Positions 10,870 through 21,487 of a stretch of 64,000 nt of DNA are shown piece after piece. The notes below the pieces were generated by a model that saw nothing but the letters and a program-made list of their open reading frames with translations, had not been told where the DNA came from and searched no databases. Origin of the DNA: Balamuthia mandrillaris. Its lineage: Eukaryota; Discosea; Longamoebia; Balamuthiidae. How positions within the stretch are numbered: the stretch's first letter is position 1; each line of letters opens with the position of its first letter. The position numbers and the translations under genes are program-made. The stretch is from positions 62,001 through 126,000 of the forward strand of contig JAVKOQ010000146.1 of assembly GCA_031835245.1 (NCBI GenBank), in the 5' to 3' direction.

Positions 10870-13545
10870 ATGTTGTTTATCACGCGACAGCAGCAGCAGC
10901 AGTGGAGGGCGCTGCAGTGGGGATGCACCTCCAGCGCAAGGCCAAGGGCAATGCCCCTACCCAGGCGGCGACGGTCGGAGCTAGCGCTGTGCCATGCTAA
11001 CACGCTATCGCCTCCTCCAGCTGCCGCGATAGCCACTGTTGGAAGTGGGAGGGGAGGAAGGTGGCTGGCAGGAAGTGCCGGGCGTGGCTTACCTTGCTTT
11101 TGCCACGGGAGAAAAAAAGCGACCACGTCCTTTCGTCATGGGGCTTGGCAAGAGAAGAAGCGATTCGCTGGTGGTGAGACAAGGAGGGAATATGCAAGCC
11201 AGGCGGACCTCTCATTAAAAGAAGAGGAGGGGGAGCCCTTGTCTCTCACTACAGTGCTTCCTGGTGAACGAGCGTCTCCTGCCGAGAAGCTGATACGTTT
11301 GGCGGAGAAGGGCCAGTGGAACGCCTTCTGCACTACCGTTCTAAAACATGAGAAACAAGGCCTCCTCTTTGGCAATGGCGAAGTGAACTTCCTCCTCGAG
11401 AAAGCCTTGCAGAAGAATGCTTCCATGGAGGTAGCTCATGCCATTGCAGCGCCTATCCTGCGGCAGCAGGCTTCTTCTGACGGGCGAACCTCCTCCCTTT
11501 ATCAGCCCTCCGCCCAAACTTACTACTTGCTGGCTCTCAACTACGCCCAAAACGACGCTTCTTTCTCCGCACCCTCATCAGAACAACCACCACAGCAACA
11601 GGAACCAGAGAGAGAGCGAATGGAGCCTTCATCAGCACGCCTAACGCAAGGCAGGTTGTTTGACAAGGTAACAGAGATGCTGGACAAGGCCCTTGCCATG
11701 GAGGGACACTTCTCCCCCATCCAACGCGCCCGCCTGTTCAGGTACTTAGCGCATTGACCTTTTTCCAGCATTAGACGATGATGATGATGGCTAAAACCTT
11801 TGCTGCTTATTGTCATGACTTAAACGACCCTCTTTATCCGTGACTGCAGCGTTTATTTGATGATGAAAGACCTGGAAAGCGCCTTGCAATTAGCCTCGTA
11901 CTTCAAGGCCAATGGCCACCTGGTGACTCATCCTACTATCCAAGAGCTTTTGCGTCTGATGGTCAATACGAAGTTACCCGACGACTTGTACCTCGCCTTT
12001 GAGTTTCTCAACAGGTTAGAGAGCCAAAACGAGGTTGTCGTAAATGTAAAGACTTTTGCTCTAGTACTGGGCCTCCTCCAACAGCGAAAGGAGTACGATC
12101 TGGTGCTTGCCCTCTTCGAGCATGCCCGCAACGATCCAGCTGTGCTCACCGCTCTGCGGACTCCTAGTAAAGAAGAAAAAGAAGAGAAAGAGAAGGAAAA
12201 AAAGGAAGAGACACGAGCAGACAGAACAGAGTATCGCCCACGGCTCGAACGTACACAAAGTTGGAATGAACATAGCGAATTTATTGTACCGGGTCTCAAG
12301 ATAGCAAGTAAAGAGCAAGAACTAGAGGAAATTAATGCTGACGAGGATGATGACTATGAAGATGGCGATGAAAGCGACTATGACGACAAACTCAACAATG
12401 AGGACGAGGAAGCAGCAACGCAATTACTCGATGAGGTCAACCAACAGCAGATGACCTCTCAAACTGTTTTGTGCATTTACGGAGCCGTCATTCGCAGTCA
12501 AGCCTCCCTCGATCGGGTGCTGGATGCCTTCGATACTCTAAAAGAAATGAAACGATATAATCATCCTCCAACCCCCGAGTTGATGGGAGCGCTTGCTGGT
12601 GCCCTGATCCGAAACAAAGGTTTAGAAGCTTGCTTTTCTTTTCTTGATCAGCTCAAGGAGGAAGGCGTCTCTTTGGATTCTTCAATCTTTGGTCAAATCA
12701 TTACCAATTGCAATGATGATCCAGAACAATGCTTCTTGGTAATCCAGAGACAGCTGAAAGAAGGCATCATCCCAGATGGTGCTGAGGCGGTGATTCTCGA
12801 CCGCCTGTGCAAGAAAAACCGCCAAGGGGCCGCCCTTACCTTATTCAACAAACTGAAAGAATTGTATGGTCCTGCAGTCCATCCCCGGCTATATTACACC
12901 CTCTTTCGCCACTTCGCCAGTGCTGGCGAGATGGGTAGAGTTCTTGAACTCTTTGTGGAACTTCGCTCCACACAAGTTATGCTCTCCACCGAACTGCTTG
13001 TTCAACTCATCCGAACCACTTGCAAAGAAGGCTACCCAGAGGTCGCTTTGCAGGTTAGCACAATCTCAACGTGGTTATTGTTCTTGCTTCCCCAACTGCC
13101 TTCTTCTGAAACGAAAAAAAAAAAACCAATACAGGTGGTAGAGGATAACAGCTTGAGGAGATATGTGCCTCCAAGGTCATTTTCGGTGATCGCCAGGCGC
13201 TTAACTCGAAAGGGCAAACTGGATGAAGCGCTGCGATTACTATACCGGAATGTTGATCATTTTGACCAAACCAATTCGAAACTACTGGATAACCTATTGG
13301 CTGGCCTCACCGCAAGAAGACAGTGGGAGAAGGCTGTCAACTTGGTTAGATTCGTGCGGCTTAGCAAATTTCTTCCCACCTCATCTTTTCTTGCACGGTG
13401 CCAAGTGCTGCTTTCACAGTTGGAGAAGCAAGGCGTTAAGCATGCAGCAGATGCTCTACGGCACCACTTGCCGCCTTTGCGGGAAGCGTTTCGGAGAGGA
13501 AGCACCAGAGAACTGAGTTTGAAGGAGATTCGTAGGGAGAAATAA
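10870..13545 (+). CDS. Pentatricopeptide-repeat (PPR) protein, probably mitochondrial
   Basis: PPR proteins bind organellar RNA and act in its processing or translation. Three exons are clear: 10870-11741, 11850-13053 and 13135-13545. The first intron (11742-11849) splits a Ser codon as 2+1. The second (13054-13134, 81 bp) is a multiple of three and open, so retention would add 27 residues. The first ~100 residues are Arg-rich with almost no acid, like a mitochondrial presequence. Helical-pair repeats follow (FALVLGLLQQRKEYDLVLALFE; YGAVIRSQASLDRVLDAFDTL; LYYTLFRHFASAGEMGRVLELF; FSVIARRLTRKGKLDEALRLLY), broken by an acidic low-complexity insert near 12330-12420. It follows the DENN gene head-to-tail and ends in a stop overlapping the poly(A) signal. 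Confidence 0.8.
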
Positions 13546-13546
13546 A
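13541..13546 (+). terminator. AATAAA overlapping the PPR stop codon
   Basis: The TAA stop (13543-13545) lies inside an AATAAA hexamer (13541-13546). If this hexamer is used, the 3' UTR would be only about 10-30 nt. Confidence 0.45.
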
Positions 13547-13812
13547 AAAAGTCGTGTGGATATCCTCATGTCGTCTTGGGCTCCTTTGTTTGGATTTTCC
13601 CGCCAAAACAAAGTTCGTTACAAGCGGGAAAGTCGTAGTGGGCCCCCCCCCCTTTCGCCCACCTCTGTTTTATTATTATTATTATTATATAGTCTGGATT
13701 GAACAACAACCACCCAACCAACCAACCACCCACTTAGGCCAAGCAAAAGGAAAAGGAAGAGGAAGGGAAGCTCAGGATATAGATAAGCCCCCCACCACAG
13801 ACCAACGCACAT

Positions 13813-15749
13813 ATGGAGAGCTTATCATCGCACGACTTTAGCACGGCCTCACCTTCCAGTTCGGAAGACCTTGCGAGTGTTGCAGAGGCATCGCTAAGGC
13901 AGCTTCAGCGCTTGTGGGACGAGATCGGTCTGCAAGACAAGCAAAGAGAAGATCAGCTGAAAAGGTTAGCGCATAATGTGGCCCTCGTCTACAATAATAT
14001 GCTGCAACAGCAACACCAAGAAAGAGAAAAATTAAAGGAAGCTGTTGAAGATGGTGTGGAAAAAATTTGCCAACTGGCAGCACAGTTAGGGGATGGGGAA
14101 GTCGAAATGGTATGAGGCCTTTTTCACCAAGGTTTCTGTTCTATTTTTCCTCTAATCTCATCGTTGTTGCCTACCAAGGCACCACAAGTAGCCGAGATGC
14201 CGCTGATGCAAAGGCTATCCGTCATAGAATACCATGTGGCTTCTCTGACCGAGGTAACAACACACTGCTTTCTTTTAACTCTGTTGTCCATTGCTTACTT
14301 TTGTTGTGCTAAAACAGCGAAGGAAAGAGCGAAAGGAACTTCTTGACTCGTTGCATGAACAACTGCACACTTTGTGGAAAGAGCTTGGCTTTTCTTCCAC
14401 AGATGCAGCAGAGGAGGGGACGATGTGGACCCCACCGACTTTCCACGAGTTTGAACAAGTTGGCGAGGCGTTGACGCTGCAACGTATTGCCGAGTACGAA
14501 GAACAAATCGCAGACGCCACAAATGAAAAGGAGCGACGGAAAGAGAAGATACAACAGTTGACGGTGGAGCTCATTGACCTCTGGACTGAATTGGAAGAGG
14601 CCACAAACAGCGAGTTCGATCAAGCTGTGCTTCATGGCAAACTCGGTTGTTCTCATCAAGTCATTATTGCATTGGAAGCGCGAAAGGCAGAGCTGCTTCA
14701 CCAACAAAAACAAAGAGAAACTGTCATCAAGGAGCATGCCGTCAAGATAATGGCTCTTTGGGACAGGCTAAGAGTACCCGAGAAAGACAGGGAAGCTTTT
14801 TACGCAAAGAACATTGGCCTTGGTCCCTCCGTACTTCAAGCTGTATGCTCTACATTCCTGTTTTTGTTGTATTCTTTGTTGTTGGTGTTGTTCTTTCTAT
14901 TGGACTCAGTGGTTTCTTCTTACGTCTATGCTTTATCTTCTTCCTCCTCCTTTTGTACACCAGTGCAAAGAGGAGCTAGCTCGTTTGCAGGATATTTTGC
15001 AGCAAAGCTTGAAGCAATTGGTAGAAGATGCACGAAGCAGATTGACGGCCCTTTGGGACGAGTTACATGTGAGCTTAGAAGAAAGGACCCGATTCTCCCC
15101 ATTTTATTCCCAAGCCTTCACTGACATCCTGTTGGAAGCCCACGAGGAGGAGATAGGCAAAAACCAACAACTTCTCGCTGTTGCCAAACCCATCATGCTG
15201 CTAATCGAGCGGCGTGAGAAGATCCTTGAAGAGAAAGTGGCATTTGAATCCTCTTCTAAGGATCCAACTCGCCTGCTAACCAAAGGGAACCGTGATCCAG
15301 GACGCCTATTGCGAGAAGAAAAGTTTAGAAAGAAAGTGTTAGGCAAGGAGTTGCCGCAACTGGAAGCCACTTTGCTGTTGAAGCTCAACCAATGGGAGAA
15401 GTCAAGCAGCAAGCCCTTCCTCTTCAATGGCAAGGATTACCACCAGCTCATGTTGCAATCCCAACAAGCAGAAAAACAACAAAACCAAGAAAGGACTGGC
15501 AGTTCCTTGCGTCTCGTCAGCCCTGCCCGCACAAACAAGCCACAAAGCAAGACCCTTGTCACAACGCCCAAGACATTTGCTGCCAAAACTCCCACCAAAA
15601 CGCCACTCTCTTCCTCCAAAAAAACTTTGCAACAAGGCAATAAGGCCCGCACTGCCTTTGCATCAAGAACAAACTACCAACCGCCAAGAACAAAAGTAGA
15701 AACTGACGCCCCACAAAAGAAACGAAGACTTTCTTTTTCAAACAGCTAG
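13813..15749 (+). CDS. PRC1/Ase1/MAP65-family microtubule bundling protein
   Basis: Crosslinks antiparallel microtubules in the spindle midzone. Four exons join in phase: 13813-14109, 14179-14253, 14318-14842 and 14964-15749, giving 560 residues, close to PRC1 and somewhat short of Ase1. The protein is mostly coiled coil with the repeated signature LWDEIG / LWKELGF / LWDRLRVPEKDREAF / LWDELHVSLEERTRF that marks this family. The microtubule-binding spectrin-like region follows, including DPTRLLTKG and LLREEKFRKKVLGKELPQLE. The last ~110 residues are basic, Ser/Thr/Pro-rich and disordered, with several S/TP sites, as in PRC1, where Cdk phosphorylation controls binding. An AATAAA at 15785-15790 follows the stop. 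Confidence 0.92.
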
Positions 15750-15784
15750 CAAGTGTGAAACGGCTTTCAAGCTATTTGTATGCA

Positions 15785-15790
15785 AATAAA
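15785..15790 (+). terminator. AATAAA polyadenylation signal of the PRC1-like gene
   Basis: AATAAA followed by an A-run, 36 bp after the TAG stop. It marks the end of the gene-rich arm; transposon-derived sequence begins a few hundred bases on. Confidence 0.6.
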
Positions 15791-16175
15791 AAAAATCCTC
15801 TAATCCCTTTAGTATGTCTTGGCTTATATTGCGGTTTCTAATGGAGGCAACTACTACCATCGAGTGCGCCTTGCACTCACATGCGGCTGCTGATGGGTAG
15901 TACTCTCGAGGTGGAGGCAAAGCAGTGGGGGAATGTGGGCTCAAGGGGATTCCAAGTCAGACTACAACAGAGAAGAACACCAAAACAAATTTCTATGTCG
16001 TCACAGTGCCTATGCCCTCAGCCATTCTAGTGGTCCTCTGAGACTGTTGTCAGAAAGCCCTTTTGGTCCTCCCATTATCACTGGTGAAACTGCGTCCATA
16101 TATATCAAGCTAGACATAGTCTCTTCTGGTCAAATTCATAATTCAAGTATTTATTCCAATGGACTAGAGCAATAC
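15791..16175. other. Spacer at the edge of the transposon block
   Basis: No gene or recognisable repeat is supported. Short open frames have no family signature. Confidence 0.5.
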
Positions 16176-16313
16176 TGGGATAAGGCTGGTAGGGGAACAA
16201 CCTAACAGATACCAACTTGATGGACATAGGGGAAAGACCTTCAATAGAATGAAAGAAAGAGATATGAATACAAGAAGAGATAGGGATAGGTATTATAGTA
16301 GACTTGTATAACA
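16176..16313 (-). repeat. Solo LTR, chromodomain Ty3/gypsy family A
   Basis: About 138 bp, read on the minus strand from TGTTATAC to a CA-like end, matching the LTRs at 26761-26898 and 29550-29684. A 4-bp direct repeat ATAC flanks it (16172-16175 and 16314-16317). No internal region is attached, so this is a solo LTR left by recombination; moderately old by its divergence from the other copies. Confidence 0.75.
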
Positions 16314-16564
16314 ATACTACCCTGCAACAGGCACAACAGTCTCAGCTGCACAGATAACTGGCGTAGCAGCACCCATAATATCCACAAATCCTCAACTGAA
16401 GCACCAGGTTCATGAGATTCCAGCATGCCAAAGAACTAACTGCCGTTCTTAGGAAGGACTGTGATCATTGCAGCCCTTGCTAAGCTTTAGCATCGGATAT
16501 GGATAGTAAATGCATACAAAGCCCTCCAGAGAGCCCTCAAATATCCGTTTGGAAATTGCCCCAT

Positions 16565-16577
16565 TGCTATACTTATA
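16565..16577 (+). repeat. Target-site duplication, left copy (LINE)
   Basis: TGCTATACTTATA, identical to 21475-21487 on the other side of the LINE. The 13-bp perfect duplication defines the element's ends. Confidence 0.85.
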
Positions 16578-16806
16578 GTAGTAGTAATAAAAAAGTTTAT
16601 TTGCTCTGAGAGCAACACCAATCTATACATAAAAAGTAAGCCTTGTACATACATAGTGTACTCTTACTTTTCTTACTCCCTCATCCTCAATGCCTTCCCA
16701 ATTGTTACTCAATTCACAAGTGAAAGGTGTGGAATGAGATTTCAGACCAACTTTGTATCATCTAGCTATCCTTTTCTTTCCCTTTCCTTTTTCCTCTTTT
16801 CCTTGC

Positions 16807-19800
16807 TTACATTACTTCCAAAGACTGATAAAATGCAGAAGAACTTCCATGCTTCCAACTTGCTCTTGCTGCCCATAATCTCCAGACTCGTTTACAACTT
16901 TGCTTACATTGATCCATCTCTTGAGCTCTGTTACATTTCTTTCCACTTGACAGGAGCTTTGTTGTACAGTCTTCAATAATCAGCTTTCTGACTTGTTCTT
17001 CACTTCCATTGTCCACACTCCAGATTCTAAAGCGATCTTCCCAAAGGTTAGGACACCTTAACAGGAAGTGTTCTGCTGTTTCTTCCTCAGCATCACATGC
17101 AGGGCACTTGCTATCCACCTCAGACTGCTGAATGGATCCCCACTTTTTTCCAATAGGCAGTCCACCACAGCGAATAGCATTCATCAAACGTTCTTTCCTT
17201 GGGTGGGTAATCACTAAGCTCCGTTGTTGTCCAACCAAACATCTTCCATTTGTCAAGAAGTTATGCCATAGCCATGCTCTTGTTCCTCTTTCTCCTTCAG
17301 CTGCATACTCCATCTTGGCTACTCGAGTTAAGGCCCTCATCCTCTTGGCTTTCTTTTCAACAACTGTCGTTCCGTCACCTCCCTCACCTTCATTCTTCTC
17401 CCCTTCCTCATCACTTGCTTGGCTTACCTCTTCAAGTAGCTCAAAGTGGCCATCTTGCCTCTCAGCATGATGAATTACTGCTTGTCTTTCCAACTCACAG
17501 TAGGCCTTGATGGTCAACCAGCCCAATTCTGCTCTACAAACCCCCGCCACAGTCCTTCGATGAACTTGCAATACACTTCTTGCTGTCTCATTCCACACTA
17601 CTTCGATCTTCTTCCACCATGATTTGGAAAGCTCTGTCATACATAATCCATATGACAAGGTAGACTTGACAATAGCCTCTGCAGCAATCTGGGCAGTGCG
17701 TGTACCAAGGCCTTGGGCAATGGCTCCCCGCTGCCTAAGGCTGTAGAGGGCTTGCTTGGCCTTGGTGATCCTCTCCTTGGCATGAGTTGTCCATTCCCCC
17801 CTTTCTTCAAACCACAGTCCCAGGTACTTGGCCTCCTTCACCCGTTTCACAGCCTCCCCCTTCAGTCTCCACTCTTGAAAATGAGCCTTCTTTCCTTGTA
17901 CTAGCACCACTGATTTCTTTGCATTGAACTGAAGTCCCAGAGCATTCACTGCCTCCACTGCTACATTCAATCTTCTCTGAAGCTCAAATGGGTCGCTGGC
18001 CACCACTGCCAAGTCATCTGCAAACAACAACCAAACATTCCTTGCTTTATCTCCTCTTTCCTTCTCCTCTGCAGCTTGTAGCTTTCTTGCCACCACATCA
18101 ATGTATACATTGAACAAGAATGGAGACAAAACTCCTCCTTGCTTAACTCCTCTTTCCACCAGAAATTCCTCTGAAAGCTGCCCATTCATGCGAATAACAC
18201 TCGTCATACCATGGTACCACTCTGTAATGATACCCACTGCTGCCTCTTCTGCTCCTCTTTTGCGTAATGTCCTTGCCAGTATGTCATGGTCAAGCATGTC
18301 ATATGCCTTGCTGATATCCAACAGAGCAATATAGGTACGTTCTTTGCTTCTCTTCATCAGGCATTTCTTCAACCGCCACACCTGATCCATGACTCCCCTT
18401 CCTTTACTAAATCCACCCTGGCAATTACTTATCCACCCTTGCTCTCTTGCTTGTATGTTCAATTGTACCAAGATAGCTCCTTCAAACACCTTGGCTGCAT
18501 TGCATAGGAGAGTAATACCTCTATAGTTTGCTGGATTCTGGGGATCTCCTGCCTTATGCAAGGGAATAACCACCCCCTGTTTCCACTCCTTGGGGAATAT
18601 GCCTTGGTTCTCAATGACCTTGATCAGCGGCCAAGTTGCATCTTGCACATGTTTGCCTCCATACTTCATCATTTCCCCATCAATATTGTCCACCCCAGCT
18701 GCTTTGCCCACCCTCAATCTTTTCCTCCATGCAAGATTAAAACTCTCCTTCTTAAGCCAGTTACTACCAGACCAAGGCAGTCCTTCTGGACCTGCTTCCT
18801 CTCGATGCAAGCTCCCAATGGAAGAATCCTTCCTTCCCAGCTTTGCCCAATGTTCCTTGAAGGCTGCCGTGCTACCGTGGGGCTCCCTAACTGCTTTGGG
18901 CTCTGCTCTACGCTTTGCCACTATCCTCCACATGTTGCCGATCCATTTCTGCATTTCCTTGATGTTCTCTTGTCTTTTCCACTTCATCCAGTCCCATTTG
19001 TTGGCTCTCCACAACTTCACAAACCTTTTCCTGAGTTCCACAAATTCCTCTCTGGCCTTTCCATCATTCTTTCCTTCTCTTAGCCACTGAGCATGGGCTA
19101 TCACTACCTGCTTGTTCAAGGATGTTAACTCTGCTGTCCACCATGGCTTCCTTGCCCTGCTCGTTGTTGCTCCTATCAGTCTCCTTTCTCTACCAAACCA
19201 TCTCATTGCACAATCCCACAATCCTTTTTTCCACTTGCTCCAAAGATCTTCAACAGTAGCTGTTCCCTCCCGGGTTTTCTTGACCATGGCCTTCCATTCC
19301 TCTCCTTTGAAGAAACGCTTGCACCCGCGTTTGTACTCCCTCCACCTCCTCTTGCGATCTTCCTCCGAGTAGGACTTCCACTTCCATCGTTCCATCCAAA
19401 CCCCGCCACAATTATCTGCTGGGTCCTTCAACTCGACTACCAGTGGTCGATGATCGGTCCAAGCTTGCCATCTGTCACCAACTACCTTGCCCGGCCATCT
19501 CCATGCTACCACATAGTCCACAATGCTCTTTCGTTTTCCAGCTCTCCATGTAAATACTGGCGCTTCCTCTTCGAGCTGAGGCAACGAGAGGGCCAGCCTT
19601 TTGAAAGCCTCCACCAACACCTTTCCTCTCGTGTTGTAAGTAGATTCACCTCTACCATTACATCCCTTTCCAACCCTGGCGTTCCAATCACCTCCAATAA
19701 TCAGGGGTCTTCCTTCCTTGACCACGTCCAGGATTCTTTTCTCAATCGCAGCCAAGGTGACCTTAAAGTTGTCCACGGTACCTCCTGGAGGGAGATACAC

Positions 19801-20112
19801 TATACCGATTATAAAGATGCAACCCTGTCCCGCCAGTTCCACCCAAGTGGAGTTGGGTGTTCGCCACTCTTTCCTTTCTCCGATGTTCCCCTTGAAGCCC
19901 TCTCGAACAAAGAAACCTGCGCCACCCCTTCCATAGCCACTCCTCCCTGGAGCAGCCCCTCCACCCATCCACCGATACCCCACCAATCGAGGGGCAACCA
20001 TCCTCCTATGTTCGCACACTCCAATAATGTCAAATTGCTTACTGTCAGCCCAACAGCTGACCAATTCCTCTTGTCCCCAGCCCCTAGAGTTGACAAACGC
20101 TACTGAAGTCAT
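16807..20112 (-). CDS. LINE ORF2: endonuclease-reverse transcriptase
   Basis: 1,101 residues from ATG 20112. It makes the nick and copies the RNA at the target (target-primed reverse transcription). The N-terminal ~230 residues are an APE-like endonuclease, with GGDWNAR, SIVDYVV and WTDHRPLVVEL as the metal and catalytic motifs. The reverse transcriptase follows: YRGITLLCNAAKVFE, QGGFSKGRGVMDQV, ALLDISKAYDMLDHD, GVKQGGVLSPFLFN and the active-site FADDLAVVAS. A zinc-knuckle-like CX2CX8HX4C (CPACDAEEETAEHFLLRC) lies near the C-terminus. No internal stop is seen. Its ATG overlaps the ORF1 TGA as ATGA, suggesting reinitiation or coupled translation. Confidence 0.93.
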   Translation of the reverse strand: MTSVAFVNSRGWGQEELVSCWADSKQFDIIGVCEHRRMVAPRLVGYRWMGGGAAPGRSGYGRGGAGFFVREGFKGNIGERKEWRTPNSTWVELAGQGCIFIIGIVYLPPGGTVDNFKVTLAAIEKRILDVVKEGRPLIIGGDWNARVGKGCNGRGESTYNTRGKVLVEAFKRLALSLPQLEEEAPVFTWRAGKRKSIVDYVVAWRWPGKVVGDRWQAWTDHRPLVVELKDPADNCGGVWMERWKWKSYSEEDRKRRWREYKRGCKRFFKGEEWKAMVKKTREGTATVEDLWSKWKKGLWDCAMRWFGRERRLIGATTSRARKPWWTAELTSLNKQVVIAHAQWLREGKNDGKAREEFVELRKRFVKLWRANKWDWMKWKRQENIKEMQKWIGNMWRIVAKRRAEPKAVREPHGSTAAFKEHWAKLGRKDSSIGSLHREEAGPEGLPWSGSNWLKKESFNLAWRKRLRVGKAAGVDNIDGEMMKYGGKHVQDATWPLIKVIENQGIFPKEWKQGVVIPLHKAGDPQNPANYRGITLLCNAAKVFEGAILVQLNIQAREQGWISNCQGGFSKGRGVMDQVWRLKKCLMKRSKERTYIALLDISKAYDMLDHDILARTLRKRGAEEAAVGIITEWYHGMTSVIRMNGQLSEEFLVERGVKQGGVLSPFLFNVYIDVVARKLQAAEEKERGDKARNVWLLFADDLAVVASDPFELQRRLNVAVEAVNALGLQFNAKKSVVLVQGKKAHFQEWRLKGEAVKRVKEAKYLGLWFEERGEWTTHAKERITKAKQALYSLRQRGAIAQGLGTRTAQIAAEAIVKSTLSYGLCMTELSKSWWKKIEVVWNETARSVLQVHRRTVAGVCRAELGWLTIKAYCELERQAVIHHAERQDGHFELLEEVSQASDEEGEKNEGEGGDGTTVVEKKAKRMRALTRVAKMEYAAEGERGTRAWLWHNFLTNGRCLVGQQRSLVITHPRKERLMNAIRCGGLPIGKKWGSIQQSEVDSKCPACDAEEETAEHFLLRCPNLWEDRFRIWSVDNGSEEQVRKLIIEDCTTKLLSSGKKCNRAQEMDQCKQSCKRVWRLWAARASWKHGSSSAFYQSLEVM

Positions 20113-21464
20113 TGGGTCTCCTCTCCTTCCTCCTCCACAATGTCAGACCAGTTGGCAGCACCATGATACTCCTCCTCAGCCAGCGCGATGCTTGAGAGTT
20201 CCAAAGAGCTGTCCAAGGCCACTGTTCCCACATTCTCCTCCTTTTCCTTCTTCTTCTCCATCTTTCTTTGCTCTTTAGGCTTCCACAGCGGTTTACCTTC
20301 ATTCTTGGCTTCTTCAATTCGGGCTTTGCCCACCCACCAGCGGGTAAAAGCATACAGCCTGGCTCTTTCCGCAATAATGTCTTCGGCAGCCTGGGCCGTC
20401 TCCAAAGTAACTCCCCAATGCTGCGTGCCATTCTTCTCTCCTACTTTCCACACTCCGACGGGCTTGAGCCCCAGCTCGAAGATCCTCTCACTTACCTTTT
20501 CCTTCTTAAGGTCCTTACCGCTCACCACAATCGATCTGCCCTCCACCGCCCCTACCTTGGAGTAGGGACTGGCAAAGCCATACTTTGGTTTTACTGTAGA
20601 CCAATAGTTCGGGTCGGGTACTGTATCTTTGGTCCACGTCCTCCTGTATATGTTGGAGTTATCCTGCCAACATATCCCTTGTTCCTTTGCCATTTCTTCC
20701 TTCCAGTATTCCAAGCTTGGCGCGCTGACCGTAGTTGCCGTTGGAGGGAAATTCCTTTCCGCAGTAATCATATCACACCGCGGAGCGGATCCGACCACCT
20801 CCGCGTAAGACCGTTGGGAACCCAGAGTAAGGCCGCCTTTGGTACTATTTGCACTTCCTTTTTCCACCATAAGATTATTGATCTCCTTGTCGAGGGATTC
20901 AATCAGGTCCCTGAATCGTACAATCACTGCGAGTGAGAGTACGCCTGCCTCGGAGAGCTTACCACACTCGTGAGAAACACGGCTAATACAATCAAACAGC
21001 AGCGCCACTTGACTATTGGTTCGCTCCTTAACGCCGGCTGCACTGACTGAGTCCGAATCAATCTTCCCCTTGGGCACAACACTTGTCCCTTCCTCTCGGC
21101 GGGGCGAATCCGCTACCGAGTTACACTGATCCTCTGCCCCTCTGTCGTCCTCCTCCTTTTGGTTCACCCTGGGAGAAGGAATCTTGACTGTGGTAGTGTT
21201 CAGGTGCCCATACTTTTCCACCGCCAACTTGAACGCTTCCTCCAGAAACTGATTTAGCTTGTCCCCTTTGACAAAACACTCGGGGATCTTTGCCTCTTTT
21301 TGCACAGCTTGCAAAGCGGGCTTCCACGAACGATTACCGTTTAGGGTCCCCAGTCTAAGACGTTCCTTCATGGCCAGATCCACCCATCGACGTAGGACCT
21401 GTTCCCTCTCCTGACTGTCAATCAATTCAGTGCTCTTGCGTGGCAGAGTCCTATTTTTCCGCAT
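20109..21464 (-). CDS. LINE ORF1: nucleic-acid-binding protein
   Basis: 451 residues from ATG 21464, in the position of a LINE ORF1, whose product coats the element RNA. The N-terminus is basic (RKNRTLPRK) and the middle is Ser/Thr-rich. The region around 20390-20560 (VVSGKDLKKEKVSERIFELG... WGVTLETAQAAEDIIAERA) has an alternating strand-helix look that could be an RRM-like fold. The C-terminus is Lys/Glu-rich. No CCHC knuckle was seen. It ends at TGA 20109-20111, overlapping the ORF2 start. Confidence 0.8.
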   Translation of the reverse strand: MRKNRTLPRKSTELIDSQEREQVLRRWVDLAMKERLRLGTLNGNRSWKPALQAVQKEAKIPECFVKGDKLNQFLEEAFKLAVEKYGHLNTTTVKIPSPRVNQKEEDDRGAEDQCNSVADSPRREEGTSVVPKGKIDSDSVSAAGVKERTNSQVALLFDCISRVSHECGKLSEAGVLSLAVIVRFRDLIESLDKEINNLMVEKGSANSTKGGLTLGSQRSYAEVVGSAPRCDMITAERNFPPTATTVSAPSLEYWKEEMAKEQGICWQDNSNIYRRTWTKDTVPDPNYWSTVKPKYGFASPYSKVGAVEGRSIVVSGKDLKKEKVSERIFELGLKPVGVWKVGEKNGTQHWGVTLETAQAAEDIIAERARLYAFTRWWVGKARIEEAKNEGKPLWKPKEQRKMEKKKEKEENVGTVALDSSLELSSIALAEEEYHGAANWSDIVEEEGEETQ

Positions 21465-21474
21465 TTTTCCCCCC

Positions 21475-21487
21475 TGCTATACTTATA
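21475..21487 (+). repeat. Target-site duplication, right copy (LINE)
   Basis: TGCTATACTTATA, identical to 16565-16577. Confidence 0.85.

Larger units (their letters stand above)
16578..21474 (-). mobile_element. Full-length non-LTR retrotransposon (LINE) with APE endonuclease, two intact ORFs
   Basis: The element is 4,897 bp between perfect 13-bp target-site duplications. On the minus strand it starts with a very short leader (GGGGAAAA before the ORF1 ATG at 21464), then ORF1, ORF2 and a ~229-bp 3' UTR that ends with GCAAATAAAC followed by TTATTACTACTAC, with no long poly(A). Both ORFs are open throughout and the duplications are perfect, which implies a recent insertion. The 3' UTR recurs at four other places here as 5'-truncated copies. 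The RT/EN arrangement with a C-terminal CCHC-like motif is of the APE-LINE type; the clade was not assigned. Confidence 0.92.

Noticed and set aside
13054-13134. Treating the PPR gene's second intron as coding
   Set aside because: It is open and a multiple of three, but has perfect GT/AG ends, a pyrimidine-rich body and an A-run, and interrupts a helical repeat.
18556-19090. Plus-strand frames antisense to the LINE ORF2
   Set aside because: Shadow frames of the intact reverse-transcriptase gene; no independent signature.
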